64,000 bases of DNA, from contig NZ_LZSG01000005.1 of NCBI RefSeq assembly GCF_001665395.1, forward strand, positions 248,001 to 312,000. The letters are read 5' to 3'. Under the pieces are notes generated by a model. That model ran no database searches. It had not been told where the DNA came from and was given only the letters and a program-made list of their open reading frames with translations. Source of the DNA: Mycobacterium sp. 1164966.3. GTDB taxonomy: Bacteria > Actinomycetota > Actinomycetes > Mycobacteriales > Mycobacteriaceae. Positions 17,440-26,882 of this stretch are shown here, one piece after another. A program made the position numbers and the translations under genes. Position 1 is the first letter of the stretch. Every line of letters begins with the position of its first letter.

Positions 17440-19302
17440 ATGACCCAGTTTGATAGGCCGTCGGACACCTGCGGGCCGACACAGACGCCGGACGACATCG
17501 ACATCGACGCGCTGCGCGAAAAGTACTTATTCGAGCGCGATAAACGACTGCGGCCGGAGGGCTCTAAGCAATACCTCGAGCTCGAGGGCGAGTTCGCGGA
17601 GTTCTACGAGGTCGATCCCCACACACAGGTGACGCCGCGCACGCCGATCAAAGAGGATATCGACGTAGCCATCCTCGGTGGCGGCATCACCGGACTGCTG
17701 GCGGGCGCGTACCTCAAGAAGGCCGGCGTCGATGACGTGCACATCATCGAGATGGGCGGGGATTTCGGCGGGGTCTGGTACTGGAACCGCTTCCCGGGGA
17801 TCCAGTGCGACAACGACGCCTACTGCTACATCCCGATGCTGGAAGAACTCAACTACCTCCCGTCGAAGAAGTTTTCCGACGGAGCCGAGATCTACGAGCA
17901 TTGCCGGCGCATCGCAAAGCATTTCGGACTCTACGACGGCGCGCTGCTGCACACCCAGGTGCGCGCGGCGCGTTGGGACGAGACGATCAGGCGTTGGCGA
18001 TTGACCACCAACCGCGGCGACGACATCCGGGCCCGATTCTTGGTGATGGCGCAAGGCTCGTTCAACCGGCCGAAGCTGCCCGGCATCCCCGGGCTCAGGG
18101 ACTTCACCGGACACATGTTCCATTCCGCGCGTTGGGATTACGACTACACGGGCGGGGACGTCAACGGTGGGCTGCACAAGCTGCACGACAAGCGTGTGGC
18201 GCTTGTCGGCACCGGCGCGACCGGTGTGCAGCTCGTTCCGCACCTGGGCCGAGACACCCAGCACCTCTACGTGTTTCAGCGGACGCCGTCATCGGTCGAC
18301 ATACGGGGCAACGAGCCGACCGACCCGCAGTGGGCGGCTGCCCTGCAGCCGGGCTGGCAGGAGCAACGCAAACGCAACTTCCACCGTTGGTCACCACTGG
18401 GGGAAGGCGCGGTATTCGACGAGCCCGACATGGTGTGCGATTTCTGGACTGAACTCGGGCGCAACCTGACCGCACGGATCGCGGCTTCTGACGATCCCAC
18501 TGCCCTGAGCATTGAGCAGATCACGACCATGCGCGAAGAAGAGGATTACAAGGTCATGGAGCGGTTGCGGCGCCGCGTCGCGGAGCTCGTCGACGACCCG
18601 GAAACCGCCGAAGCGCTCAAGCCGTACTACCGGTTTCTGTGCAAGCGTCCCTGTAGCAACGACGAATACCTGCCGACATTCAACCGCCCTAACGTCACCC
18701 TGGTCGACGTGTCGGAATCCAAAGGCGTGGAACGGCTCACCGCGAAGGGGATTGTGGCCAACGGCATCGAGTACGAAGTCGACTGCGTCATCTTCGCCAG
18801 CGGTTTCGAGATCACCACGGACATCAGCCGTCGCTATGCGGTCGACGTGATCGAGGGCCGCGACGGACTGTCGCTGTTCGATCACTGGCGCGACAGCTAC
18901 AAGTCCCTGCACGGCATGACCAGCCGCGGTTTCCCGAACCAGTTGTTCACCGGCTTCATTCAGGGTGGCGTGGCAGGGAACACCACCGCGATGCTCGAGC
19001 AGCAGGCCGAGCACATCGCTTACATCATTTCCGAGGTCATGGCGCGCGGCGCAACGACCGTCGAACCTAGCCAGGAAGCTCAGGACAGCTGGATCAAGAC
19101 GATCCGCGAAACCTCAATGGATTTGTCAGAATTCGCAGTCTCCTGCACACCCGGCTATTACAACAACGAGGGCGGTGGCGGCGGCGAGGGTATCCGCTCG
19201 GCCCTGGGTGATTACTACATGCCCGGCTTTTACGCGTTCGACGAGTTGCTCAGAGAATGGCGCGCCAAGGGTGATCTCGATGGCCTGGTCCTTGGAAGCT
19301 GA
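17440..19302 (+). CDS. Flavin-containing (Baeyer-Villiger-type) monooxygenase
   Basis: A 620-aa FAD/NADPH monooxygenase. After an unusual ~72-residue N-terminal extension come the FAD loop (GGGITG, residues 80-85), the Baeyer-Villiger fingerprint FTGHMFHSARWD (222-233) and the NADPH loop (LVGTGATGVQLV). The length and extension resemble the large ketone monooxygenases, such as the cyclopentadecanone type, more than the ~500-aa EthA type. It would convert a cyclic ketone to a lactone or a linear ketone to an ester. AAGGAGACAG precedes the ATG. Together with the lactonase-like propeller it suggests a ketone-to-lactone-to-hydroxyacid step. Confidence 0.92.
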   Translation: MTQFDRPSDTCGPTQTPDDIDIDALREKYLFERDKRLRPEGSKQYLELEGEFAEFYEVDPHTQVTPRTPIKEDIDVAILGGGITGLLAGAYLKKAGVDDVHIIEMGGDFGGVWYWNRFPGIQCDNDAYCYIPMLEELNYLPSKKFSDGAEIYEHCRRIAKHFGLYDGALLHTQVRAARWDETIRRWRLTTNRGDDIRARFLVMAQGSFNRPKLPGIPGLRDFTGHMFHSARWDYDYTGGDVNGGLHKLHDKRVALVGTGATGVQLVPHLGRDTQHLYVFQRTPSSVDIRGNEPTDPQWAAALQPGWQEQRKRNFHRWSPLGEGAVFDEPDMVCDFWTELGRNLTARIAASDDPTALSIEQITTMREEEDYKVMERLRRRVAELVDDPETAEALKPYYRFLCKRPCSNDEYLPTFNRPNVTLVDVSESKGVERLTAKGIVANGIEYEVDCVIFASGFEITTDISRRYAVDVIEGRDGLSLFDHWRDSYKSLHGMTSRGFPNQLFTGFIQGGVAGNTTAMLEQQAEHIAYIISEVMARGATTVEPSQEAQDSWIKTIRETSMDLSEFAVSCTPGYYNNEGGGGGEGIRSALGDYYMPGFYAFDELLREWRAKGDLDGLVLGS

Positions 19303-20214
19303 ATGACTGACTTGAGATTCGACGACCGCGTCGCCGTCGTGACGGGCGGCGGCCGAGGACTCGGCCGCTCCTACGCCCTGCTGCTCGCGTCGAAGGGCGC
19401 AAAGGTCGTCGTCAACGACGTCGGCGGCACTCTCAGCGGCGAGGGGACGGACGCCGGCCCGGCCGAGGATGTCGTGAACGAGATCACCGCGGCAGGCGGG
19501 GAAGCCGTTCCGTGCACGGCTTCGGTTGCGACCCGCGAAGGCGGCGAGGCGATCATACAGACCGCGCGAGAACGTTACGGCCGCATCGACATTCTTGTCC
19601 ACAACGCAGGCAACGTCCGTCGTGGCTCACTGAGAGAGATGAGCTACGACGACTTCGACGCTGTGCTGGATGTCCACCTCCGCGGCGCGTTCCACGTCCT
19701 GCGGCCTGCGTTCCCGGTCATGTGCGAGGCCGGTTACGGACGCATCGTGCTGACGTCGTCGATCGGCGGCCTGTACGGGAACCACGGGGTGGCCAACTAC
19801 GCCGCTGCGAAGGCCGGCGTGATCGGATTGTCCAACGTCGCGGCGCTGGAAGGCGCCGCTGACGATGTGGCGTGCAACGTGATCGTTCCGGCGGCGGTGA
19901 CCCGGATGGCCGCCGGCATCGACACGTCGGCCTATCCGCCGATGGAGGCGGAACTCGTTGCGCCCGTTGTAGGTTGGCTCACACATGAATCTTGTTCGGT
20001 GAGCGGGGAAGTGTTCATCGCGCTGGCGGGTCGGGTCGCGCGGGCCGTCATCGCCGAGAGCCCGGGTGTATACCGGCCGTCGTGGACGGTCGAAGACGTC
20101 GGCGAACATTTGGACGACATTCGATGCCTCGAAGCGCCGCTGATCCTTCCGGTCCTGCCCGACGGGCACGGCCAACACATCCGCTACAGCTTTGAGCTGG
20201 CCGCCAATGGCTAG
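19303..20214 (+). CDS. SDR of the 17-beta-HSD4 / MFE-2 type
   Basis: A 303-aa SDR resembling the dehydrogenase domain of peroxisomal multifunctional enzyme 2: VVTGGGRGLGRSYALLLASKGA, then VVNDVGG, HNAGNVRRGS and YAAAKAGVIGL, and a longer C-terminal tail than FabG-like SDRs. That group oxidises 3-hydroxyacyl-CoAs, including steroid side-chain intermediates. Its ATG follows the monooxygenase TGA without a gap (TGAATG). It may pair with the MaoC-like hydratase at 25.7 kb for a beta-oxidation round. Confidence 0.88.
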   Translation: MTDLRFDDRVAVVTGGGRGLGRSYALLLASKGAKVVVNDVGGTLSGEGTDAGPAEDVVNEITAAGGEAVPCTASVATREGGEAIIQTARERYGRIDILVHNAGNVRRGSLREMSYDDFDAVLDVHLRGAFHVLRPAFPVMCEAGYGRIVLTSSIGGLYGNHGVANYAAAKAGVIGLSNVAALEGAADDVACNVIVPAAVTRMAAGIDTSAYPPMEAELVAPVVGWLTHESCSVSGEVFIALAGRVARAVIAESPGVYRPSWTVEDVGEHLDDIRCLEAPLILPVLPDGHGQHIRYSFELAANG

Positions 20215-21511
20215 CGGCGATCGCAACCGCGGCGGTAGCCGGGTGCAGCGGGTCGCCGCCATCGGACCTAGCGGCGATCGCAACCGCGGCGGTAGCCGGG
20301 TGCAGCGGGTCGCCGCCATCGGACCCAGCGCGGAAAGGACCGGTCCACTGGCCGGTGTGCGGGTAGTCGACCTCACCGCGATGGTGATGGGACCGTACTG
20401 CACCCAGATCATGGCCGACATGGGCGCCGATGTGATCAAAGTCGAACCACCAGAGGGCGATAACACCCGCTACATCTCCGTCGGTCCGGCGCCCGGCATG
20501 AGTGGTGTGTTCGTCAACGTCAATCGCGGCAAGCGCAGCATCGTGCTCGACCTGAAAACCGACGCGGGAGCCAGCGCCCTGCGGGCGCTGATTGAGACCG
20601 CGGACGTATTCATCCACTCGATGCGCGCCAAGGCGATCGCCAAACTCGGTTTCGCCTACGACGACGTCGCCGCGCTCAACCCAGCGATCGTCTACACGAA
20701 CTGCTACGGCTACGGCCGCCGCGGACCCGAGCGCGACCGGCCCGCCTACGACGACACGATCCAGGCCGAATGCGGCCTACCCGCGGTACAACAGCAACTG
20801 ACCGGCGAGGCCGACTACGTCGGAACCATCATGGCCGACAAGGTCGCCGGGCTGACCGCGCTCTACGCCACGACCATGGCGCTGTTTCACCGCGCGCGCA
20901 CCGGAGAGGGGCAAGAAGTCGAGGTCGCCATGTTCGAGACCATGGCCTCGTTCATCCTCGTCGAACACGCCAACGGTGCCTTGTTCGAACCTCCCCTGGG
21001 GCCAGCGGTATACCCGCGCACCATCGCGCCCAACCGCCGTCCGTACCGCACCAGCGACGGCTATATCGCCGCGTTGATCTACAACGACAAGCACTGGAAC
21101 GCGTTCATCGACGCGGTGCGGCCGGCGTGGGCCGGGGACCTGTATTCCACGCTGGAACAGCGGGCGCGCCAGATCGACACGGTCTACGGGTTGCTGGCCG
21201 AGACGATGAAACAACGCTCGACCGAGGAATGGCTGACGCTGTTCCGGGAACTGGAGATTCCGGCCGCGCCCCTGAACACGCCCGGCGCGTTGTTCGACGA
21301 CCCGCACCTGAACGCCGTCGGAATGTTTGAGACCGTGGACACCCCGCACGGACCGGTGCGCTTCCCGGGCGTACCCACCTGGTTCTCCGCAACGCCCGGC
21401 CGCATCGCCGGCCCGGCCCCAGAGCTCGGTGCCGACACCGCGGAGGTCCTCGACGAACTGGGGCTCACTGACAACGACTCGCTCAAAGTATCTGTCGCTA
21501 AGGAGTTCTGA
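20207..21511 (+). CDS. CoA-transferase family III (CaiB/BaiF type)
   Basis: A formyl-CoA transferase-like enzyme moving CoA between carboxylates. The conserved body begins GPLAGVRVVDLTAMVMGPYC; the likely catalytic aspartate lies in PAYDDTIQ (Asp182 from this start). The ATG at 20207 overlaps the stop of the upstream SDR (ATGGCTAG), giving 434 aa. Its first ~43 residues are not family sequence: they are two in-frame copies of a 19-residue repeat (SGDRNRGGSRVQRVAAIGP) encoded by a 57-bp tandem duplication. Each copy has its own in-frame GTG (20243, 20300), so the true start may be GTG 20300, giving 403 aa. Confidence 0.9.
   Translation: MASGDRNRGGSRVQRVAAIGPSGDRNRGGSRVQRVAAIGPSAERTGPLAGVRVVDLTAMVMGPYCTQIMADMGADVIKVEPPEGDNTRYISVGPAPGMSGVFVNVNRGKRSIVLDLKTDAGASALRALIETADVFIHSMRAKAIAKLGFAYDDVAALNPAIVYTNCYGYGRRGPERDRPAYDDTIQAECGLPAVQQQLTGEADYVGTIMADKVAGLTALYATTMALFHRARTGEGQEVEVAMFETMASFILVEHANGALFEPPLGPAVYPRTIAPNRRPYRTSDGYIAALIYNDKHWNAFIDAVRPAWAGDLYSTLEQRARQIDTVYGLLAETMKQRSTEEWLTLFRELEIPAAPLNTPGALFDDPHLNAVGMFETVDTPHGPVRFPGVPTWFSATPGRIAGPAPELGADTAEVLDELGLTDNDSLKVSVAKEF
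20211..20324. repeat. 57-bp tandem duplication, MIRU-like
   Basis: Two identical 57-bp units (20211-20267 and 20268-20324) run head to tail, starting CTAGCGGCGATCGCAACCGC, with a few bases of a third. The unit is 19 codons long, so copy number changes keep the frame. It overlaps the stop of the SDR and the start of the CoA-transferase, the classic position of mycobacterial interspersed repetitive units. A diverged copy is at 17377. Confidence 0.85.
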
Positions 21512-21514
21512 CGC

Positions 21515-23227
21515 ATGGCCGTGCCGGTTTACAAGCGCATCCTCGACCTGTTCGAAGCCGAGGGTGTCAATACGTTGTTCGGTATCCCCGATCCGAACTT
21601 CGTGCACATGTTCGCCGAGGCCGACGCGCGCGGCTGGTCGGTGGTCGCGCCCCATCATGAACTGAGCGCAGGCTTCATGGCCGAGGCGGCGTCGCGGATG
21701 ACGGGTAACCCGGGCCTGTGTATCGGCACACTGGGCCCCGGCATGGCCAACATCGCCGGAGCGATCCAGTGTGCACTCGTCGAGAACTCGCCGGTCATCT
21801 TCCTGGGCGGGCAGCGGGCCCGGGTCACCGAGCGCAGGGTGCGCCGCGGCCGCATCCAATTCGTCCAACAGGAACCGCTCGTCGCCGCGTCGGTGAAGTA
21901 CAGCAGCTCGATCGAGTACGCCGACCAGACCGACGAGATCATCCACGAGGCCATCCGCAAGGCGATGTCCGGTACCCCCGGCCCGTCCTACGTCGAGTTC
22001 CCTTCGCACGTGATCCTCGAGCAGCTCGATGTCGACGCGGCGCCCGCGCCGTCCAGCTACCGGCTGGTCAATCAGGGCGCCGGTACCCGCGAGGTGGCCG
22101 ACGCGGTCAAGCTGATTCGCGAGGCCAAAAGCCCGGTGCTGCTGGTCGGTCACGCCGTGCACACGTCCCGCACCCAACAGCAGGTCAAGGAGTTGGCCGA
22201 GCTGATGGCCTGCCCGGTGATCCAGACCTCCGGCGGCACCTCGTTTATCCCGGGACTGCAGGACCGGACGTTCCCCTACCTGTTCTCCCCGGCCGCCAAC
22301 GAGGCGGTCGAGGAATCCGACCTGTGTGTCGCGCTGGGTACCGAACTCGGTGAGCCGATGCACTACGGCCGGACCCAGCATTGGGCCGGCAACAACGCGA
22401 ACCGCAAGTGGGTTCTGGTCGAGCAGGACCCGACCGCCATCGGCGTCAATCGCACCGTCGACGTGGCGCTGGTCGGCGATCTGCGCGGTGTGGTGCCGCA
22501 GCTGGTCGACGCGCTCAAGGATTCCCCGCGCAAACCCGCGCCCGCGCTGCAAGTCCTGATCGAAAAGGACACGAAAGAGCTTGCGGATATGGCGGAATCG
22601 GCACCGTCTGGACGCTCGCCGATCCACCCGGCCCGCTACGTCGTCGAGGCCACCAAGGCGTTCAACGAACTCGAGGACGGCATCATGGTGCGCGACGGTG
22701 GCGCAACCGTGATTTTCCAGTGGACCTACTCGCAGTCCAAACCGCGCGACGTGATCTGGAACCAGAACTTCGGCCACCTCGGCACCGGCTTGCCGTACGC
22801 GGTCGGAGCCTCCGTCGCCGAGGGCGGCAAGCGCCCGGTGATGCTGCTCACCAGCGACTCGGCCTTCCTCTTCCATATTGCCGAGTTGGAAACCGCTGCG
22901 CGGCAGAATATTCCGCTGGTGTGCGTCGTGGGCGTGGACCACCAATGGGGCTTGGAAGTGGGCGTGTACAAGCGCACCTTCGAGCAGCCGTCGCCGCAGC
23001 CCGGTGTGCACTGGAGCAAGGACGTCCGGATGGACAAGGTTGCCGAGGGGTTCGGCTGCCACGGCGAGTACGTCGAGAAGGAAGAGGAGATCGGCCCGGC
23101 GATCGCCCGCGCCTACGCCAGTGGCAAAGTCGGTGTAGTGCACGTGTGCATCGATCCGAAGGCCAACTCCGAGGAGATGCCTAAGTACGACCGATTCCGA
23201 ACCTGGTACGCCGAGGGCACCCAATAA
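21515..23227 (+). CDS. ThDP-dependent enzyme (acetolactate synthase / 2-hydroxyacyl-CoA lyase-like)
   Basis: A 570-aa thiamine diphosphate enzyme with three domains. The activating glutamate is Glu49 in APHHELSAGF. The diphosphate/Mg motif is diverged: TSDSAF (Asp448) replaces GDG and VDHQWG (Asp475) replaces NN, so metal binding may differ from acetolactate synthase. It could decarboxylate a 2-oxo acid or cleave a 2-hydroxyacyl-CoA to an aldehyde. The ALDH gene 14 bp downstream and the CoA-transferase 3 bp upstream favour an aldehyde product within a CoA pathway. That reaction is inference. Confidence 0.88.
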   Translation: MAVPVYKRILDLFEAEGVNTLFGIPDPNFVHMFAEADARGWSVVAPHHELSAGFMAEAASRMTGNPGLCIGTLGPGMANIAGAIQCALVENSPVIFLGGQRARVTERRVRRGRIQFVQQEPLVAASVKYSSSIEYADQTDEIIHEAIRKAMSGTPGPSYVEFPSHVILEQLDVDAAPAPSSYRLVNQGAGTREVADAVKLIREAKSPVLLVGHAVHTSRTQQQVKELAELMACPVIQTSGGTSFIPGLQDRTFPYLFSPAANEAVEESDLCVALGTELGEPMHYGRTQHWAGNNANRKWVLVEQDPTAIGVNRTVDVALVGDLRGVVPQLVDALKDSPRKPAPALQVLIEKDTKELADMAESAPSGRSPIHPARYVVEATKAFNELEDGIMVRDGGATVIFQWTYSQSKPRDVIWNQNFGHLGTGLPYAVGASVAEGGKRPVMLLTSDSAFLFHIAELETAARQNIPLVCVVGVDHQWGLEVGVYKRTFEQPSPQPGVHWSKDVRMDKVAEGFGCHGEYVEKEEEIGPAIARAYASGKVGVVHVCIDPKANSEEMPKYDRFRTWYAEGTQ

Positions 23228-23241
23228 GAAAAGGAGAAGCC

Positions 23242-24672
23242 ATGCGCGAATACCTGAAGTTCTACATCGACGACCAGTGGATCGACCCGGTGCGGCCCAA
23301 CACTTTTGACGTTGAGAACCCGACGACCGAGCAGGTTTCCGGGAAGATCTCGCTCGGCTCGGCTGCCGACGTCGACGTGGCGGTCAACGCCGCCCGGCGC
23401 GCTTTCGCCTCCTGGTCACAAAGCAGTCGCGAACAACGCCTGGACTTGCTGCAGGGCATCCTCGCCGAATACCAAAAGCGCGCAGGCGATCTCGCCGATG
23501 CGGTCACCGAGGAAATGGGCGCGCCACCCTCGCTGGCCGCGGGCCCGCAGGTCCAGCTCGGACTCGGGCACCTGGTGACGGCGATCGACGTGCTGAAAAA
23601 CTTCCCTTTCGAGGAACAGCGCGGCGCAACACTGATCGTCAATGAGCCTATCGGAGTCTGCGGGCTGATCACTCCGTGGAACTGGCCGCTCAACCAGATC
23701 GCGGTCAAGGTGTACCCGGCGCTGGCAACGGGCTGCACGATGATCTTGAAACCGTCTGAGGTTGCGCCGTATTCGGCCTACATCTTCACCGAGATTCTGG
23801 ATGCCGCTGGTGTACCGGCCGGGGTGTACAACCTGGTCAACGGCGACGGTCCGGGCGTCGGGGCGGCCCTGGCGCGCCATCCCGACATCGACATGGTGTC
23901 GTTCACCGGATCCACGCGCGCCGGCGTCGAGGTGGCTAAGAATGCCGCTCCGACGGTTAAGCGGGTGACTCAGGAGCTGGGTGGCAAAAGCCCCAACATC
24001 GTCCTCGACGACGCGGGCTTTGCCGACAGCGTACGGGCCGGTGTGCTCAACATGATGCCGAATTCCGGGCAAAGTTGTAACGCGCCGTCGCGCATGCTGG
24101 TCCCGAACTCGCGCATGGACGAAGCCATTACCCTCGCGCGCGAGGTGGCCGAGCAGGTGACGGTGGGCAACCCCGACGACAACCGGTCGATCGGGCCCGT
24201 GGCATCGAAGGCACAGTTCGAAAAGGTCCAGCGACTGATCCGGACGGGCATCGACGAGGGCGCGACCATTGTCGCCGGCGGTCCGGATCGGCCGGTAGGG
24301 CTGGACGCGGGTTACTACGTCAAGCCGACCGTCTTCGCCAACGTCACCAATGACATGACAATCGCGCGGGAGGAAATCTTCGGGCCGGTGCTCTGCATCC
24401 TCGGCTATGCCGACATCGAGCAGGCCCTCGAGATCGCCAACGACACCGATTACGGCCTGGCCGGCTATGTCTCTGCGGCGGACCTGGATAAGGCGCGTGA
24501 GGTGGCCCGCAAGATGCGCGCCGGATGGGTGACGATCAATCACGCCTTCGACATGAACGCGCCGTTCGGAGGCTACAAGCACAGCGGTAACGGCCGGGAG
24601 TGGAGCGAGGCCGGATTCCGCGAGTACCTGGAGGTCAAGAGCACTTTGGGCTATGCACCCGAGAAGGGATGA
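23242..24672 (+). CDS. NAD(P)-dependent aldehyde dehydrogenase
   Basis: A 476-aa aldehyde dehydrogenase oxidising an aldehyde to an acid. The general base is Glu245 in [10 protein letters not shown] and the nucleophile Cys279 in [17 protein letters not shown] and KPSEVAP are the family cofactor motifs. AAAAGGAG precedes the ATG. It lies immediately after the ThDP gene, whose aldehyde product it would remove, and 7 bp before the AcuI-like reductase. The nonacylating group is more likely because of the Glu base, but CoA-acylating activity cannot be excluded. Confidence 0.93.
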   Translation: MREYLKFYIDDQWIDPVRPNTFDVENPTTEQVSGKISLGSAADVDVAVNAARRAFASWSQSSREQRLDLLQGILAEYQKRAGDLADAVTEEMGAPPSLAAGPQVQLGLGHLVTAIDVLKNFPFEEQRGATLIVNEPIGVCGLITPWNWPLNQIAVKVYPALATGCTMILKPSEVAPYSAYIFTEILDAAGVPAGVYNLVNGDGPGVGAALARHPDIDMVSFTGSTRAGVEVAKNAAPTVKRVTQELGGKSPNIVLDDAGFADSVRAGVLNMMPNSGQSCNAPSRMLVPNSRMDEAITLAREVAEQVTVGNPDDNRSIGPVASKAQFEKVQRLIRTGIDEGATIVAGGPDRPVGLDAGYYVKPTVFANVTNDMTIAREEIFGPVLCILGYADIEQALEIANDTDYGLAGYVSAADLDKAREVARKMRAGWVTINHAFDMNAPFGGYKHSGNGREWSEAGFREYLEVKSTLGYAPEKG

Positions 24673-24679
24673 GACGCAG

Positions 24680-25672
24680 ATGTTTTCAGGAGTTTTGATC
24701 GAGAAGGGCGAGGCGGGTCAGACCGTTGGGGTCACCGACCTGGACCAGGCGCAGCTGCCCGACGGTCCGGAGATCAATGTCAGCGTCGACGTTGAATATT
24801 CGACGCTGAATTACAAGGATGCCCTGGCCATTACGGGCAAGTCGCCCGTCGTGCGCAAATTCCCGATGGTTCCCGGTATCGATCTCGCCGGCGTGGTGAC
24901 CGAAAGCAGCCACGGCGACTGGAAAAAGGGCGATCGCGTGGTGCTCAACGGGTGGGGCGTCGGCGAAACTCATTGGGGTGGCCTCGCTCAGCGTGCCCGC
25001 CTCAACGGCGACTGGCTGGTGCCGCTGCCCTCCGCATTCACCAGTCGCCAAGCGATGGCAATCGGCACAGCCGGTTACACGGCGAGCCTGTGCGTGGATG
25101 CGCTAATGGCCCATGGCATCTCACCCGAGCAAGGCGACATCCTCGTGACGGGCGCAACGGGCGGCGTCGGAAGCGTCGCGATCGCGCTGCTGAGCGCGGC
25201 CGGGTTCAAGGTGGCCGCGGTGACCGGAAAGCCCTCTGAGGCAGACTATTTGCAGCGACTCGGCGCCGAGACGGTGTTGGACCGCGGCGAGTTCAGCGAG
25301 GCCGGCAAGCCGCTGCAGAAGGAGCGCTGGGCGGGGGTAGTCGACACCGCTGGCAGCCATACGCTGGTGAACGCCTGCGCCCAGACACGATATGGCGGCG
25401 CCGTAGCCGCGTGCGGCCTGGCCCAGGGTATGGATTTTCCGGCCACGGTTGCGCCGTTCATTCTGCGCGGCGTTTCCCTGCTCGGCATCGACAGCGTAAT
25501 GGCACCCAAGAAGCCGCGCATCGCCGCCTGGGACCGCCTGGCGCGCAACCTGGACACGAATGCGCTGGACTCCATCGCCCAGGAAATCGGGCTCGGGGAA
25601 GCCATCGCCTCGGCCGGGCAACTCATGGACGGCAAGGTGCGCGGCCGCATCGTTGTCGACGTCAATCGCTGA
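24680..25672 (+). CDS. AcuI/YhdH-like acryloyl-CoA reductase family oxidoreductase
   Basis: A 330-aa zinc-free MDR protein. The pattern [28 protein letters not shown] and the [16 protein letters not shown] loop are characteristic of AcuI/YhdH, which reduce acryloyl-CoA to propionyl-CoA with NADPH. I chose the ATG at 24680 because the family begins at [10 protein letters not shown]; a codon at 24653 in the same frame lies inside the ALDH gene. In the island it would saturate a short enoyl-CoA or related enone. Detoxification of a reactive acryloyl-type intermediate is a reasonable inference. Confidence 0.88.
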   Translation: MFSGVLIEKGEAGQTVGVTDLDQAQLPDGPEINVSVDVEYSTLNYKDALAITGKSPVVRKFPMVPGIDLAGVVTESSHGDWKKGDRVVLNGWGVGETHWGGLAQRARLNGDWLVPLPSAFTSRQAMAIGTAGYTASLCVDALMAHGISPEQGDILVTGATGGVGSVAIALLSAAGFKVAAVTGKPSEADYLQRLGAETVLDRGEFSEAGKPLQKERWAGVVDTAGSHTLVNACAQTRYGGAVAACGLAQGMDFPATVAPFILRGVSLLGIDSVMAPKKPRIAAWDRLARNLDTNALDSIAQEIGLGEAIASAGQLMDGKVRGRIVVDVNR

Positions 25673-25683
25673 CGGGAGCGCGG

Positions 25684-26880
25684 ATGACCGGCAAGACGAC
25701 CCAATCACCGACCGCCCAGCTGGATTTGTCCGACGTCGATCACCGGGTGGGCAAGCCGGTGGGCGGAGGCCAGTTGTGGGATCCGTGTAGCTCCTCCGAC
25801 GTCCGGCGCTGGGTCATGGCGATGGATTACCCCAACCCGGTGCACTGGGACGAGCAGTTCGCTCGCGAGTCAAAGTTCGGCGGTATCGTCGCACCGCAGT
25901 CCATCGCGGTGGCGCTGGACTACGGGCACGGTGCGGCGCCCGCGTGCGTCGGCCATATCCCCAACAGTCACTTGATCTTTGGTGGTGAGGAGTGGTGGTT
26001 CTACGGCTGTCCCGTGCGGCCCGGGGACAAACTGTTCCAGGTGCGTCGCTTCCACGACTACAAGGTGACGGAGACGAAGTTCGCCGGCCCGACGATGTTC
26101 TCCCGCGGTGACACTATCCACACCAACCAGCACGGCGCCCTGGTGGCGCGCGAGCGCTCGACCGCCATCCGCTATCTCTACGAGGAAGCGAAGAAGCGCG
26201 GCATGTTCGAAAATCAGCTCGGCGACATCAAGCGGTGGACACAACTCGAGCTCGAGGAAGTCGAGAGGCTGCGCCGTGACTGGCTCGAGTCCAACCGGAT
26301 GGGTGTCTCACCTCGCTTTGGCGAAGTGAAGATTGGCGACACACTGCCGCGTCGCGTGATCGGTCCGCACAGCATCGCCAGCTTCACCACCGAATATCGG
26401 GCGTTTCTGTTCAACATCTGGGGCACCTTTCACTGGGTCGCGCCGCCCGCTATCGAGGATCCGTGGGTCTATCAGGATCCAGGCTGGGGCAAGGACTTTG
26501 CCTTTGATGAGGAAGACGCGAAGATCGATCCACGCAAGCGCGACGGGCTTTATGTCGGCCCCTCGCGCGGCCATATCGACGCCGACCGGGCCAGCGAGGT
26601 CGGCATGGCGCGCGCCTATGGCTATGGCGCAACGATGGGCGCCTGGTGCACCGACTACCTCGCGTACTGGGCGGGCCATGATGGCATGGTTCGGCATTCT
26701 AAGGCCGACTTCCGCACCCCCGCCTTTGAGGGCGACGTGACCTATTTCGATGCTGAGATCGTTGACAAGCAAGGGGAATCCACGTGGGGTGTGCCTCTGG
26801 TGCAGGTAAAGCTGCGCCTGACGAACCAGAACGGAGACATGTTGGTCGGCTGCACCGCCGAGGTTGAACTGCCGCTGTAG
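25684..26880 (+). CDS. MaoC-like hydratase, double hot-dog protein
   Basis: A 398-aa protein with two hot-dog halves. The N-terminal half (~20-200) looks like a FAS1-type MaoC N domain (DYPNPVHWDEQFAR, FGGIVAPQSIAVAL). The C-terminal half (~225-398) resembles the MaoC/acyl dehydratase fold, with the region around DYLAYWAGHDGMVRHSK. MaoC proteins hydrate enoyl-CoAs; the exact catalytic D..H dyad was not resolved by eye. The start at 25684 follows GGGAGCGG. By eye its codon choice is less GC-rich than that of the first operon genes, as is that of the ligase gene after it. Confidence 0.8.
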   Translation: MTGKTTQSPTAQLDLSDVDHRVGKPVGGGQLWDPCSSSDVRRWVMAMDYPNPVHWDEQFARESKFGGIVAPQSIAVALDYGHGAAPACVGHIPNSHLIFGGEEWWFYGCPVRPGDKLFQVRRFHDYKVTETKFAGPTMFSRGDTIHTNQHGALVARERSTAIRYLYEEAKKRGMFENQLGDIKRWTQLELEEVERLRRDWLESNRMGVSPRFGEVKIGDTLPRRVIGPHSIASFTTEYRAFLFNIWGTFHWVAPPAIEDPWVYQDPGWGKDFAFDEEDAKIDPRKRDGLYVGPSRGHIDADRASEVGMARAYGYGATMGAWCTDYLAYWAGHDGMVRHSKADFRTPAFEGDVTYFDAEIVDKQGESTWGVPLVQVKLRLTNQNGDMLVGCTAEVELPL

Positions 26881-26882
26881 CC

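Noticed and set aside
20211..20324. CRISPR or direct-repeat att site
   Set aside because: There are only two contiguous identical copies with no spacer; a tandem duplication explains it.
20777..23224. An 815-codon open frame on the minus strand opposite the CoA-transferase and ThDP genes
   Set aside because: It is antisense to two genes with clear family motifs; long antisense frames are expected at this GC content, and its translation is rich in Arg, Gly and His without any domain.
25411..25683. In-frame upstream extension of the MaoC-like gene into the reductase gene
   Set aside because: It overlaps well-conserved reductase coding sequence; GGGAGCGG and ATG at 25684 provide a normal start.
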